Assembly (NCBI GenBank): GCA_020630435.1
Contig: JAHDBJ010000009.1
Location: 62,001-126,000 of the forward strand
DNA: 64,000 nucleotides
Origin: Saprospiraceae bacterium
Lineage (GTDB): Bacteria > Bacteroidota > Bacteroidia > Chitinophagales > Saprospiraceae
Direction of reading: 5' to 3'
The notes under the pieces were generated by a model. That model was given only the letters and a program-made list of their open reading frames with translations. It was not told the DNA's origin and did not search any database. The position numbers were made by a program, and so were the translations under genes. This document shows, piece after piece, positions 41,870 to 50,998 of this stretch; position 1 is the stretch's first letter, and each line of letters begins with the position of its first letter.

Positions 41870-44179
41870 TTACTCCAAGATCAATTTTTTTCGATGCTGT
41901 TTTTGGTTCGCATTAACTTCTAAAAAATAAACCCCTTTTGGTAAATGAGAAAGATTTATTCTATTGTTTTTAGGGCTAATACGTTCGATTAAACTGCCGT
42001 ATAAGTCGAAAATATTAATCACGTCAATAGGTAAATTATTATCAGCTATGATAAACTCTCCACTAGAAGGGTTGGGGTATATTTTCAATACATCACTTTC
42101 TAGGGATAGTACTTCAATGTCAGAATATTCAAATCGTCCATCAATATCAATTTGTTTCAATCGGTAGTACAAATTCCCTAGGGGAGGTACTCTATCAATG
42201 TATTCATATTTTTTAACTTCACTTGTCGTTCCAGCACCTTTAACCCATGCGATATTTCGCCATTCTTTTTGATTGGTACTTCTTTCTATTTCAAACCCTT
42301 TATTGTGGGTTTCTGAAACTGTTTGCCAAATTAGTTTTACATCTTTTCGGGAAGGAGTTGCTTCAAAATAAGTTAGTTCTACAGGAACAATAATATCTTT
42401 ACAAATGGTAAAATAATCATCTGTATTTCCCGAATCATCCAAAAACTGGACATTCATTTCTTGTCCATCGACTTCTACACAGAGTGAGCCTAATTCATTT
42501 AAAGACAAAAACATAGCATTATGATCTAGAGGTCCACCAGTTGCTTTGCCAGAACTTCCAGCAGTAATATAAACTGCTCCTTCTCCTTCTTCTTCCCCTT
42601 CAATCGTTTTGCAGTAGATGCCATCACCATCTATTCGACCATCACCATCGCCAGTTGTTCCTACAGTATGGATATTGGTATCAAAGGTGCTAGACACGCC
42701 GTAATGTCCATTCAAAAAATAAGAACGTTCATAAGAATGGCTATGCCCGTTTAACACCAAATCGACACCATAATCCTCTAGTATTGGGAGGAAATTACCT
42801 CGCATTTCGATTGGGCGTGTTTCAAAATCAGAATCGTGGGAACCTCTACTATAGGCTGGATGATGCCAAATTGCGATTATCCAATCGGCTGTTGTATTTT
42901 GTAAATCATTCAAGCACCAATTGTACATGGCACTTCCAACAGCTCGACTTTCATCGTAAGAATTTAAGACAATGACGTGTATATTTCCATAATCAAAGGA
43001 ATAATAGGATTCTGTTCCCGAGGCAGTTCCTCCTGCTTCGGCACTTTTGGGGAAAGTGAAGATGTCGTAATAAACACCCGTTTGTGTAGAAGAGTTCGCA
43101 GAATGTCCATCATGGTTTCCTAAGGTTGACCACGAAACTGTTTTTTGTAACATATCTTCATACATCAATTCAAACATGGCTGCCTGGTATTCGGCATCTG
43201 TTCCATCATTATAAGCATTATCGCCTAAAAACAATATCATATCTGTATGATTGCTTCCAATATGGTTATAATAAGCATCTCTTACATTTCTTTGATTTGT
43301 GTTTTTCGTTCCAGGATCACCCAATACCCATATTTTTGTAGGACGAGCAGTTCCTATTGTAGGAGACGTTTTAAAGTATAAATCGGTTTCGGCAGGACGT
43401 ATGATGCCTCCAGCGTTTGCCAAATTATAATAATAGACCGTTTCTGGAGCTAAACCTGTGATTTCTATACTGTGTTCCGTTTTGAGGGTCATATCAGAGG
43501 CGGAGTTGCTCAAGGTCGTTGGAGTAGTTCCATAATTTACAATAGATTGAGTAGGAGAATCCGTTCTCCATCGAATAGTCATCTCTCCCGAAGTACCTTG
43601 TTGTAAATAAGGTCCTCTAGGAATATCGATTCCTGTTTTTCCTTGTAACAAAAGGTTGAAGGTGATATCAGTACTGGTAGAAGAAACTTGATGAACCTCA
43701 ACAGCTAAAACATTTGTTCCAGCCACAAGTGTATTGGCAATATTATTGAATACCCATGCATTGGCACTTGAAGAAGCAAAGGTATTATAGTTAACAGCTC
43801 CCGAAGGCATATTTGAACGCCATACTTCTACACCGTTAAGATAGACGATAGCACCATCGTCTCTTTTCAAATTGATATCCAAATTCAAATACGGAGTAGG
43901 ATTAACAACATTGAATGTATTTCTAAAATATGCGGTATTTATACTACTGTTGATAACGGTATCTTCATCACCGTCCCCATACCCCAACTCCGCAGAACCT
44001 ATTGACCAAGAACTGTCGTTGTAGCCAACCGACTTCCATGCCCCTGTTGGCTCGTTTCCAGCATCGTAATACTTCCAAGTATCCGAAACGGGAATTAAGG
44101 TTGTTTGAGCATAGGTAGTTATATTTGGAAATATAAAAAGAATAAAAAATACCAGTTTTGTAGAGTTAGTTCTTGTCAT
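41870..44179 (-). CDS. Secreted purple-acid-phosphatase-like metallophosphoesterase with T9SS sorting domain
   Basis: A 769-residue protein with a signal peptide (MTRTNSTKLVFFILFIFPNITTYAQ). An N-terminal beta-sandwich (~25-190) precedes an FN3-like module (RGPYLQQGTSGEMTIRWRT). The calcineurin-like phosphoesterase has WVLGDPGTKN, FLGDNAYNDG, STLGNHDGH, AIWHHPAYSRGSH and LNGHSHSYERS, the full set of dimetal ligands. An FN3-like stretch and a type A sorting domain end it (IYPNPSSGEF, KGVYFLEV). It probably scavenges phosphate from organic phosphates at the cell surface. It starts 5 bp after a TPR gene. Confidence 0.93.
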   Translation of the reverse strand: MTRTNSTKLVFFILFIFPNITTYAQTTLIPVSDTWKYYDAGNEPTGAWKSVGYNDSSWSIGSAELGYGDGDEDTVINSSINTAYFRNTFNVVNPTPYLNLDINLKRDDGAIVYLNGVEVWRSNMPSGAVNYNTFASSSANAWVFNNIANTLVAGTNVLAVEVHQVSSTSTDITFNLLLQGKTGIDIPRGPYLQQGTSGEMTIRWRTDSPTQSIVNYGTTPTTLSNSASDMTLKTEHSIEITGLAPETVYYYNLANAGGIIRPAETDLYFKTSPTIGTARPTKIWVLGDPGTKNTNQRNVRDAYYNHIGSNHTDMILFLGDNAYNDGTDAEYQAAMFELMYEDMLQKTVSWSTLGNHDGHSANSSTQTGVYYDIFTFPKSAEAGGTASGTESYYSFDYGNIHVIVLNSYDESRAVGSAMYNWCLNDLQNTTADWIIAIWHHPAYSRGSHDSDFETRPIEMRGNFLPILEDYGVDLVLNGHSHSYERSYFLNGHYGVSSTFDTNIHTVGTTGDGDGRIDGDGIYCKTIEGEEEGEGAVYITAGSSGKATGGPLDHNAMFLSLNELGSLCVEVDGQEMNVQFLDDSGNTDDYFTICKDIIVPVELTYFEATPSRKDVKLIWQTVSETHNKGFEIERSTNQKEWRNIAWVKGAGTTSEVKKYEYIDRVPPLGNLYYRLKQIDIDGRFEYSDIEVLSLESDVLKIYPNPSSGEFIIADNNLPIDVINIFDLYGSLIERISPKNNRINLSHLPKGVYFLEVNANQKQHRKKLILE

Positions 44180-44184
44180 GATTA

Positions 44185-45003
44185 TTAAGTTTTAGGTTCT
44201 AGCTCGGTTATTTTTTTATGAAGCCGAATCATAGCTTTGGTTCTTTTTAATCTAGGGTGTAAGATATCGTAGGCTTCTTTGGCTTTCTTTAGGGCGATAT
44301 TCGCTAATTTCAGTTGTTTCGATTCATATAAAAAGATAGCTTTTTCTAAATAAATACTTTCCGTTCTTTTGCTCATTGAGAGTACCTCATCATAAACTTT
44401 TAGGACACCTTGAATATCTTTTTTATGTTTCAAATAATCCAGTTGTTGCTTTTTTAAAGAGAAGATATACGTTCCAAAATGATCTAAACCTTCTTCAATT
44501 ACTCTTAAAGCATCATCAATAAAATCGTCTCCTTTTGTAAAATAAGTATCAGAAAGTTGTAGAAAATTTTCAGGTCTCAAATCTGTGGCATTTTCAAGGA
44601 CAAACCGAAAGGAAGAAATCGCCCGATCGAAGTTTTTGTTTTTCAAAAATAATGCGCCTCTGAGTTTATGAATTTTCACATCATTGGGTCTTTTCTCCAA
44701 AGCATATTGACTCTGTTTGATGCCCTTTTTATATTTTTTTAAGTGTAAATAATTCTCAGCTAGCCGAAAATTCAGTATTTCATTTTTATATCCTAAACGC
44801 CTAGCTTTTTTATAATCTTTATCCGCCTTATAATATTCAGAATGTTGAAAATATAATATTCCTCGTTCTAGGTAAAGTATAGCATTTTTGGGTGTTTCTT
44901 TTATCTCATCTGTTTTCATTTTTATCCGACCATCTAGATCACCATGAGCAAGTAGAATAGTTGAAACCCAAAACACCAGAACAACTGTGCATGTATATTT
45001 CAT
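44185..45003 (-). CDS. Exported TPR protein
   Basis: A 272-residue protein with a signal peptide (MKYTCTVVLVFWVSTILLAHG) and about six TPR units (AILYLERGILYFQHSEYYKADKDY, ENYLHLKKYKKGIKQSQYALEKRP, IHKLRGALFLKNKNFDRAISSF). It should act as a periplasmic protein-interaction module. The phosphatase gene begins 5 bp downstream, so the two are translationally coupled or at least co-transcribed. It may assist assembly or export of the phosphatase; this is inference. Confidence 0.85.
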   Translation of the reverse strand: MKYTCTVVLVFWVSTILLAHGDLDGRIKMKTDEIKETPKNAILYLERGILYFQHSEYYKADKDYKKARRLGYKNEILNFRLAENYLHLKKYKKGIKQSQYALEKRPNDVKIHKLRGALFLKNKNFDRAISSFRFVLENATDLRPENFLQLSDTYFTKGDDFIDDALRVIEEGLDHFGTYIFSLKKQQLDYLKHKKDIQGVLKVYDEVLSMSKRTESIYLEKAIFLYESKQLKLANIALKKAKEAYDILHPRLKRTKAMIRLHKKITELEPKT

Positions 45004-45218
45004 TCGTTATAAATTTAGGTAGTCAATACAAGTTTTGTTTTTTGGAGAGAATCAATATATAATATTTGAGTAATATAGTTTTTTTGTAATAAAAATAAAA
45101 GGATAGTATGGATTTTTTAAGGACTACTCATAAAACCATTACCAAATACATTATTGTAAGATCGAATTTGATTATGAAGTCCTTTTACGATAGGCAATGA
45201 GATTTTTCCTAGAGTATC
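45004..45218. other. Intergenic region upstream of the TPR gene
   Basis: AT-rich sequence between the TPR start and the duplicated fragment. It would carry the promoter of the TPR-phosphatase unit. I see no ORF and no sequence matching the missing 5' part of the duplicated gene. Confidence 0.45.
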
Positions 45219-45438
45219 TAATATAAGGGCTTTTGGATTATTTTTAGCGATTGATAGCCAAGGACATATTTATCAGAAAAAACTAGATGGTACTAGGGGA
45301 GATAAAATTGGAAGAGTAGGACAAGCAATAGAGATGCGAGGGAATTCTTGCTCTACAGCATGGAACGATCCATCTTCTGGAAACTCCGATGAAGAATGTG
45401 TTAAAATCACCTTTAAGATTGACTATGTTTTTGAGTAA
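45219..45438 (+). pseudogene. 3'-end remnant of a copy of the unknown secreted protein gene
   Basis: This segment matches 41397-41616 with only a few substitutions and keeps an open frame of about 72 codons to the same stop (ending KIDYVFE-like), but has no start codon or 5' part. The homology continues past the stop through the terminator to 45527. Overall there are about eight substitutions and one indel across ~308 bp, about 97% identity. It is therefore a truncated duplicate. Confidence 0.85.
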
Positions 45439-45481
45439 TATTCTATTTGAAAAGACCTATAAATAGGAAATAGGCAAAATA

Positions 45482-45535
45482 AAAACTGTCTGCATATCCA
45501 AGCTTTTGACTTGTGAAATGTAGACAGTTTTTTAT
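45482..45535 (+). terminator. Intact terminator in the duplicated 3' flank
   Basis: AAAACTGTCTGCAT (45482-45495) pairs with ATGTAGACAGTTTT (45518-45531), one G-U, followed by T residues. An inner CAAG/CTTG pair closes the loop. It also sits just after the end of fabH on the opposite strand and may serve both. Confidence 0.75.
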
Positions 45536-45560
45536 TCAATCTTTTATTCAAGTAGGAGAA

Positions 45561-46610
45561 TTACCATTTAATCAATGCCGAAGCCCATGTGAATCCGCTA
45601 CCAAAAGCGGCTAAACAGACTAAGTCACCATCTTTGACTAAGCCTTTTTCCCATGCTTCACAAAGAGCAATTGGTATAGATGCTGCAGTAGTATTCCCAT
45701 ATTTTTGGATATTATTATAAACTTGATCATCTTTTAATTTAAGAACTTTTTGAACAAATTGTGCAATTCTTAAATTTGCTTGATGTGGTACAAGGAGATT
45801 AATATCTGCAGGTGTATAACCATTGGTCTGTAGTGCTTCCATGATAACTTCAGGGAATTTTTTTACCGCAAACTTGAAAACAAACTGTCCATTCATATTG
45901 GGATAAAGATCTTCATCATCCCACATTTTTTGAGTTAGGAACATACCTCCAAACTCTTGATCGGGATAACCAAATTTTTCTCTATCACCATGTATGCCAC
46001 AATGAGAACCAGGATTAATGTATGCTAGCTGTTCTGCGTGTTCCCCATCAGCATGTAGGTGAGTAGATAATATACCTTTCCCTTTTTCTTCTGTAGGTTG
46101 TATGACTACGGCACCTGCACCATCCCCAAAGATGACACTTACATTCCTTCCTCTTGTTGTAAAATCTAAGCCCATAGAATGTGCTTCCGAGCCGACAAGC
46201 AATACATTCTTATACATCCCTGTCTTTACAAATTGATCAGCTATAGAAAGACCATAGACAAAACCACTACATTGGTTTCTTATATCTAAAGCACCAATCC
46301 CAGGAATGCCCAGTTGACGTTGTAGAAGTACACCACTGCCAGGGAAATAATAATCAGGGCTGAGGGTGGCAAAAATGATAAAATCTATATCTTGCGGAGT
46401 GATGCCAGCACGCTCAATGGCAATTTTGGCAGCTTCTGTCCCCATGGTAGACGTTGTTTCTTTATGACGTTCAATGTACCGTCTTTCTTCGATTCCTGTA
46501 CGCTCAATGATCCATTCATTAGAAGTATCCATAACTCTAGTAAGATCATTGTTTGTGACAATTTTTTCAGGTACGTAGTATCCAATACCTGCAATCTTAG
46601 ATTGTAGCAT
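45561..46610 (-). CDS. fabH: 3-oxoacyl-ACP synthase III
   Basis: A 349-residue condensing enzyme for initiating fatty-acid synthesis. Cys114 in ALDIRNQCSGFVYGL is the nucleophile; His in LLVPHQANLRI and Asn in NNIQKYGNTTAAS complete the triad. The N terminus AGIGYYVPEKIVTN and the middle GDGAGAVVI are typical. It is a little longer than E. coli FabH (317). It stands as a single gene with a likely bidirectional terminator at its 3' end. Some longer KAS III homologues act on branched or other acyl primers, which cannot be told here. Confidence 0.95.
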   Translation of the reverse strand: MLQSKIAGIGYYVPEKIVTNNDLTRVMDTSNEWIIERTGIEERRYIERHKETTSTMGTEAAKIAIERAGITPQDIDFIIFATLSPDYYFPGSGVLLQRQLGIPGIGALDIRNQCSGFVYGLSIADQFVKTGMYKNVLLVGSEAHSMGLDFTTRGRNVSVIFGDGAGAVVIQPTEEKGKGILSTHLHADGEHAEQLAYINPGSHCGIHGDREKFGYPDQEFGGMFLTQKMWDDEDLYPNMNGQFVFKFAVKKFPEVIMEALQTNGYTPADINLLVPHQANLRIAQFVQKVLKLKDDQVYNNIQKYGNTTAASIPIALCEAWEKGLVKDGDLVCLAAFGSGFTWASALIKW

Positions 46611-46829
46611 TTTGGTTTATTTTTAATAACTTGCCTAGAATGGTAAAAATTAATAGCGTTATGGATTTTTTATTCTAAACAAGAGTGTTAATAAATCAAT
46701 ATTAGAGCATCTGCGAAATTGCGATTTTATTATGACTTTTTAAAATAAAGAGGCGGTTAATTTCCTACGATTCAAATTTTAATGTACTATTTTTATACAA
46801 ATAGTATGCTGAAAGAAAGCTAGAATACT

Positions 46830-48086
46830 ATGAGAAAATACTTCTGTTTTATACTAATGATAATTGGTGGAACAACTATACTTATGGCTCAACAAGATTC
46901 TATTGAATTAAGAAAAGAAGCTCCAAATATATTCATTGATTGTGCATATTGTGATATAGCCTATTTTAAAAAAAATATCCAAATGATCAATTACGTTAGA
47001 GAATTGAGAGATGCTGATGTGTATGTACAATTTACAAGTCAAGGTTCAGGAAGTGGGGGAGAAGTTTATGAGATTCATTTTGAAGGGCGGAAAGCATTTT
47101 TAAATCAAAACCATCTATTAAAAATATCAATTCCTATTAATGCCTCTAATTATGAGCAGCGTACGATATTTATAAAAAACCTGAAAGCAGGCTTATTGCC
47201 TTATATTGCGCAGACACCCATTTTTGCACAAATTAACCTTTCTAATATTGATGTTCAAACGATAGAAACGACCGATACGGTAGAAGATAAATGGAATTAT
47301 TGGGTTTATTCGGTCGGTTTGGACGGTAGTATTTCAGGTGAAGATGCCTATCGCTTTTTAGATGCATCTGTTAATCTGACAGCAGATAGAGTGACAGAAC
47401 AATGGAAACATTCCTTTGGTTTAAATAATGTGTATAGTCAGAATAAATATTTTTTTGGAACAGAGGAAATTACATTGAAAACAGAAAGCTTTAACCTTCG
47501 AGGTTTTTCGGTCAAAAGTATTAACGACCATTGGTCTGTAGGAGGAGCTTTTAGCTTATACTCTAATACCTTTAGTAACATCAAAGCGTCTTATGCCGTA
47601 GCACCTGCCTTAGAGTATAGTTTATTCCCTTATGAAGAAGCATTTACCAAGCAATTAATATTTTCATACAAAATAAATACAGCTTATCAAGTCTATAGAG
47701 ATTCAACTATCTTCGACAAAACAAAGGAGTTGCTTTTTCAGCAAGATTTGTTGATAAGTTATGACCAACAAGCGTCTTGGGGCTATTGGACGGCTTCCCT
47801 AGAAGGAGCAAGTTATTTACATGATTTTTCTTTGTATAATCTTCGATTTTCTACAAGTTTAAACCTAAGACTTGCTAGAGGTTTATCTTTAAATTTATTT
47901 GGAAATATAGCCTTAGTACTAGACCAAATTAGTCTTTCTAAAGAGGTCGCATCCCTAGAAGAAACACTACTACAAATTAGAGAAATCTCTAAAAATTACC
48001 GCTATAACGTCCGTATTGGTATCAATTATACCTTTGGTTCAATTTATAGTAATGTGGTTAATCCGAGGTTTGATAAGACATTTTAA
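46830..48086 (+). CDS. Predicted outer-membrane beta-barrel protein of a conserved Bacteroidota family
   Basis: A 418-residue protein with a signal peptide (MRKYFCFILMIIGGTTILMAQ). The N-terminal domain has APNIFIDCAYCDIAYFKKNI, then NYVRELRDADVYVQFTSQGSGSGGEVYEIHF, a pattern I associate with an uncharacterised Bacteroidota family. From ~150 on, alternating strands with aromatic ends (FGLNNVYSQNKYFF, YNVRIGINYTF) suggest a barrel. Function unknown. It converges with the RDD gene, the two stops being 1 bp apart. Confidence 0.8.
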   Translation: MRKYFCFILMIIGGTTILMAQQDSIELRKEAPNIFIDCAYCDIAYFKKNIQMINYVRELRDADVYVQFTSQGSGSGGEVYEIHFEGRKAFLNQNHLLKISIPINASNYEQRTIFIKNLKAGLLPYIAQTPIFAQINLSNIDVQTIETTDTVEDKWNYWVYSVGLDGSISGEDAYRFLDASVNLTADRVTEQWKHSFGLNNVYSQNKYFFGTEEITLKTESFNLRGFSVKSINDHWSVGGAFSLYSNTFSNIKASYAVAPALEYSLFPYEEAFTKQLIFSYKINTAYQVYRDSTIFDKTKELLFQQDLLISYDQQASWGYWTASLEGASYLHDFSLYNLRFSTSLNLRLARGLSLNLFGNIALVLDQISLSKEVASLEETLLQIREISKNYRYNVRIGINYTFGSIYSNVVNPRFDKTF

Positions 48087-48087
48087 A

Positions 48088-48666
48088 TTATTTTTTATAA
48101 ATGCAGTATGTTTTTGCTAAATAATCATGTAGACCTTTTTTTTGAGTGTTGAATACGATTACTATTATCGAAATGAGGGTTATAAATGAACTCAAAATTG
48201 CAAGAAACCATAAAACTGTCTTTTGATTTAGTCGTTGTAATTCTACTAGGGTAATAGATTGGTGAAAATCAGGATGATTATATAGCTGAATAGCTAAAAG
48301 AATTGCAAAAAAATCAGAAAACATCCAAGGGATATAGCGGATAATCGCTTGACGCATCGTTATAGGCTTTAATTGTTTATCAACCACTTTAAGACTAAGC
48401 GCCATTTTTCCTAAGGTTGCACTATACTGACTTTCCATAAAAGGTTTGTAAATAAAATGAAAAACTAATATAATTAAGGCAATTTCTAAGGATTTAAATG
48501 TAGTATCATTCCATTGTCCTACCATCGTTAATGGGAGCAGGGCACAGCCATCTAGTAATGTTGCAAGTACACGCACCCAAAAACCAGCATAACGTATACT
48601 TGGTGTTGGGATGGAAGCTTGAAGATTTTGATTGAAATCTTCGTCTAGAATTTGATTTTGATTCAT
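48088..48666 (-). CDS. RDD family membrane protein
   Basis: A 192-residue protein with the RDD signature (SIRYAGFWVRVLATLLDGCALLPL) and about three to four hydrophobic segments. The motif YSATLGKMALSLKVVDKQLKPIT is characteristic of the family. RDD proteins are small integral membrane proteins of uncertain role, some linked to ion transport. It lies 9 bp downstream of the Rieske oxygenase gene on the same strand and is probably co-transcribed with it. Confidence 0.9.
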   Translation of the reverse strand: MNQNQILDEDFNQNLQASIPTPSIRYAGFWVRVLATLLDGCALLPLTMVGQWNDTTFKSLEIALIILVFHFIYKPFMESQYSATLGKMALSLKVVDKQLKPITMRQAIIRYIPWMFSDFFAILLAIQLYNHPDFHQSITLVELQRLNQKTVLWFLAILSSFITLISIIVIVFNTQKKGLHDYLAKTYCIYKK

Positions 48667-48675
48667 AAGTAGAGC

Positions 48676-49764
48676 CTATTCTGTATTCATAAATTGAGCG
48701 ACTAAACGATGAAAATGGTGAACGCCTTTTTCCATTGTTGGAGAAAAACGACCACTCTTGTAATAACGAGACTGAATACCAAATTGAACACTTTCTACAA
48801 CCGCTTCGTCTTCCATTTCTGTTTGGTGCAATTGATTAACAGACCAATCTTCAATATTTTTTCCTTCGTAGAGATACGTTCTAAAACGAACTAGCGTTTT
48901 ATCATAAGCTAACGGTTGAACAACATTTAAGGATAAGCCCCAAGGATAAAAATTGAACATGAGATTAGGGAAAATCCAATAATAATAGGCATATATATTC
49001 TTACCATAATCAGGACTTGAAGGCGGAATATCGAAACAGGGTTCACCTTCTTTTGCAACGCCTAATTGTAGATTACCATAATCAAATAATTCATAATCAT
49101 ATTCTTCAAAGGCTAGTGCTTCATTCAAAGCAGGATGAACGAAAGGAATATGAAAACCTTCTAAATAATTATCACAATACAATGCCCAATTGGCATTTAC
49201 CATATAATCTTGAGATGACGGCTCGTGAAAGGTCAGCTTGTCTAAAGGTAACCAGCTCAACCGTTCTTGCATAGGCCCAAAAACAGCATCAAAATCAACA
49301 GTTGGTTCTAGTGCAACAAATAACATTCCTGCCCATTCTTTGAAAGGAATTTTTGTTAAATCATCCTTTGGAGAAGGGAAGCCTTCTACTTTGTCAAATT
49401 CGGGCATACTTTTAAAAGAGCCATCTAATCGAAAACATCGTCCATGATACATACAGCTTAACATACGCTGCTTTTTTGCTTCTTCTACTACGATTTTACC
49501 TCGATGGGTACATACATTGGAGAGACAATGCATTTGGTTTTCTTTATCTTTTGTGAAAACCAAAGGTTCATCTAATACGTTTTTTAAAAAAGTGAAAGGA
49601 TAGGTATCCATTGGTTTATTGACAACTGAAGCATCGGCAACATACTGCCAAGTCCTAGCAAAAATATATTCTTGACTTTTTTCAAAAGAAGGTCTAATTT
49701 TATAAAAAGCAGAAGGTAAAGTACTTGCTTTTTCAATTTGGGTTTCGATCTCCAGTTTTTTCAT
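48676..49764 (-). CDS. Rieske-type oxygenase alpha subunit
   Basis: A 362-residue protein (ATG 49764; a TTG two codons upstream is less likely). The Rieske [2Fe-2S] ligands are C85-T-H87 and C104-M-Y-H107. The non-haem iron centre has CDNYLEGFHIPFVHPAL (His205, His210) with Asp198 as the bridging acid. It belongs to the ring-hydroxylating or choline/carnitine monooxygenase-like group; substrate is not known. It is divergent from an AlkB-type hydroxylase (170 bp apart), and an RDD gene follows it. Confidence 0.9.
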   Translation of the reverse strand: MKKLEIETQIEKASTLPSAFYKIRPSFEKSQEYIFARTWQYVADASVVNKPMDTYPFTFLKNVLDEPLVFTKDKENQMHCLSNVCTHRGKIVVEEAKKQRMLSCMYHGRCFRLDGSFKSMPEFDKVEGFPSPKDDLTKIPFKEWAGMLFVALEPTVDFDAVFGPMQERLSWLPLDKLTFHEPSSQDYMVNANWALYCDNYLEGFHIPFVHPALNEALAFEEYDYELFDYGNLQLGVAKEGEPCFDIPPSSPDYGKNIYAYYYWIFPNLMFNFYPWGLSLNVVQPLAYDKTLVRFRTYLYEGKNIEDWSVNQLHQTEMEDEAVVESVQFGIQSRYYKSGRFSPTMEKGVHHFHRLVAQFMNTE

Positions 49765-49933
49765 CTTCAATAGTATTTTATAAATTTACGCCAACAATAT
49801 AAGCAAACCCCTAAAATTATCTATTTTAAAAAACTATGAAACATCCATGATTAAATAATTTTAAACACACAGGGAAATTTATTTCATCATGGGAAGTTCC
49901 ATCTGACCTTAAACATAAACTAAAAATAAACAG

Positions 49934-50995
49934 ATGAAATTACTATATAGAGATTTTAAATATCTAATTGCGTATATCTTACCACTATCTGTAGTATTTG
50001 CTATTTATCAAAAAGGTTTTTTTTCTTTTTCTGGAGTTTTACTCGGTTTTGGAATCCTTCCTATGCTTGAGTTATTCTTCCCTGCTTGGGAAGATAATTT
50101 AGATGACACAGAAGAAGAAAGTCAATTATCTAAAATAATTTTTGATATTTTATTATATTTAAATGTACCTCTTTTGTGGAGTATTATCATCTATTATCTA
50201 CATACAGTTACAAGTTACTCTTTAGCGACCTACGAGTTTGTTGGAATGACCTTAAGTACGGGGGTTATTTGTGGAACAATTGGTATCAATGTAGCCCATG
50301 AATTAGGGCATCGATCAACTTGGTATGAACAATTAATGGCGAAGATGCTCTTATTGTCCGCACATTATACTCACTTTATTATTGAACATAATAGAGGACA
50401 CCATAAAAATGTTGCAACAGAAATTGATCCTGCTTCTGCTAGGTTTAATGAGCCAGTATTTGCTTTTGTTTTTCGTTCTGTATTGGGCAGTTATAGAAGT
50501 GCATGGCATTTAGAAAATAAAAGATTACAACGTTTGTCCTTACCAGCGTTTCATTATAAAAATGAGATGCTACGATTTTTAATTGTCCATATATTGTATT
50601 TTGTAACAATATTTTTATTCTTCTCTTGGAAAGGATTATTGGCTGCTTTGTTAATAGGAATTGTAGGTTTTGTTTTGCTAGAAACAGTCAATTATATTGA
50701 ACATTATGGTTTGAGAAGAAAACAACTTCCTTCTGGTCGATACGAACCTGTACAACCGCATCATTCATGGAATTCTAACCATGAATTGGGACGTATATTT
50801 TTATATGAACTAACACGGCATTCGGATCATCATTATAAAGCCAATCGGAAATATCAGATTTTACGACATTTCAATGAGTCGCCACAATTGCCTTATGGTT
50901 ATACTCCATCCATGTTGATGGCATGGTTTCCTCCACTTTGGTTTTGGCGAATGAATCCACTTGTAAAGCATTTTAATCAACAAGTAAATCGTTAA
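49934..50995 (+). CDS. alkB: AlkB-type membrane di-iron alkane/fatty-chain hydroxylase
   Basis: A 353-residue membrane-bound di-iron oxygenase. The histidine boxes are present: HELGHRS (122-126), EHNRGHHKN (152, 156-157), NYIEHYGLRRKQ (253-258) and LTRHSDHHYKANRKY (296, 299-300). Six hydrophobic helices are seen. The NYxEHYGL motif is specific for the AlkB/XylM group. It would hydroxylate terminal methyl groups, for instance of alkanes, with rubredoxin as electron donor; no rubredoxin gene lies here. It is divergent from the Rieske oxygenase and converges with NRDE, 3 bp apart. Confidence 0.9.
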   Translation: MKLLYRDFKYLIAYILPLSVVFAIYQKGFFSFSGVLLGFGILPMLELFFPAWEDNLDDTEEESQLSKIIFDILLYLNVPLLWSIIIYYLHTVTSYSLATYEFVGMTLSTGVICGTIGINVAHELGHRSTWYEQLMAKMLLLSAHYTHFIIEHNRGHHKNVATEIDPASARFNEPVFAFVFRSVLGSYRSAWHLENKRLQRLSLPAFHYKNEMLRFLIVHILYFVTIFLFFSWKGLLAALLIGIVGFVLLETVNYIEHYGLRRKQLPSGRYEPVQPHHSWNSNHELGRIFLYELTRHSDHHYKANRKYQILRHFNESPQLPYGYTPSMLMAWFPPLWFWRMNPLVKHFNQQVNR

Positions 50996-50998
50996 GCC

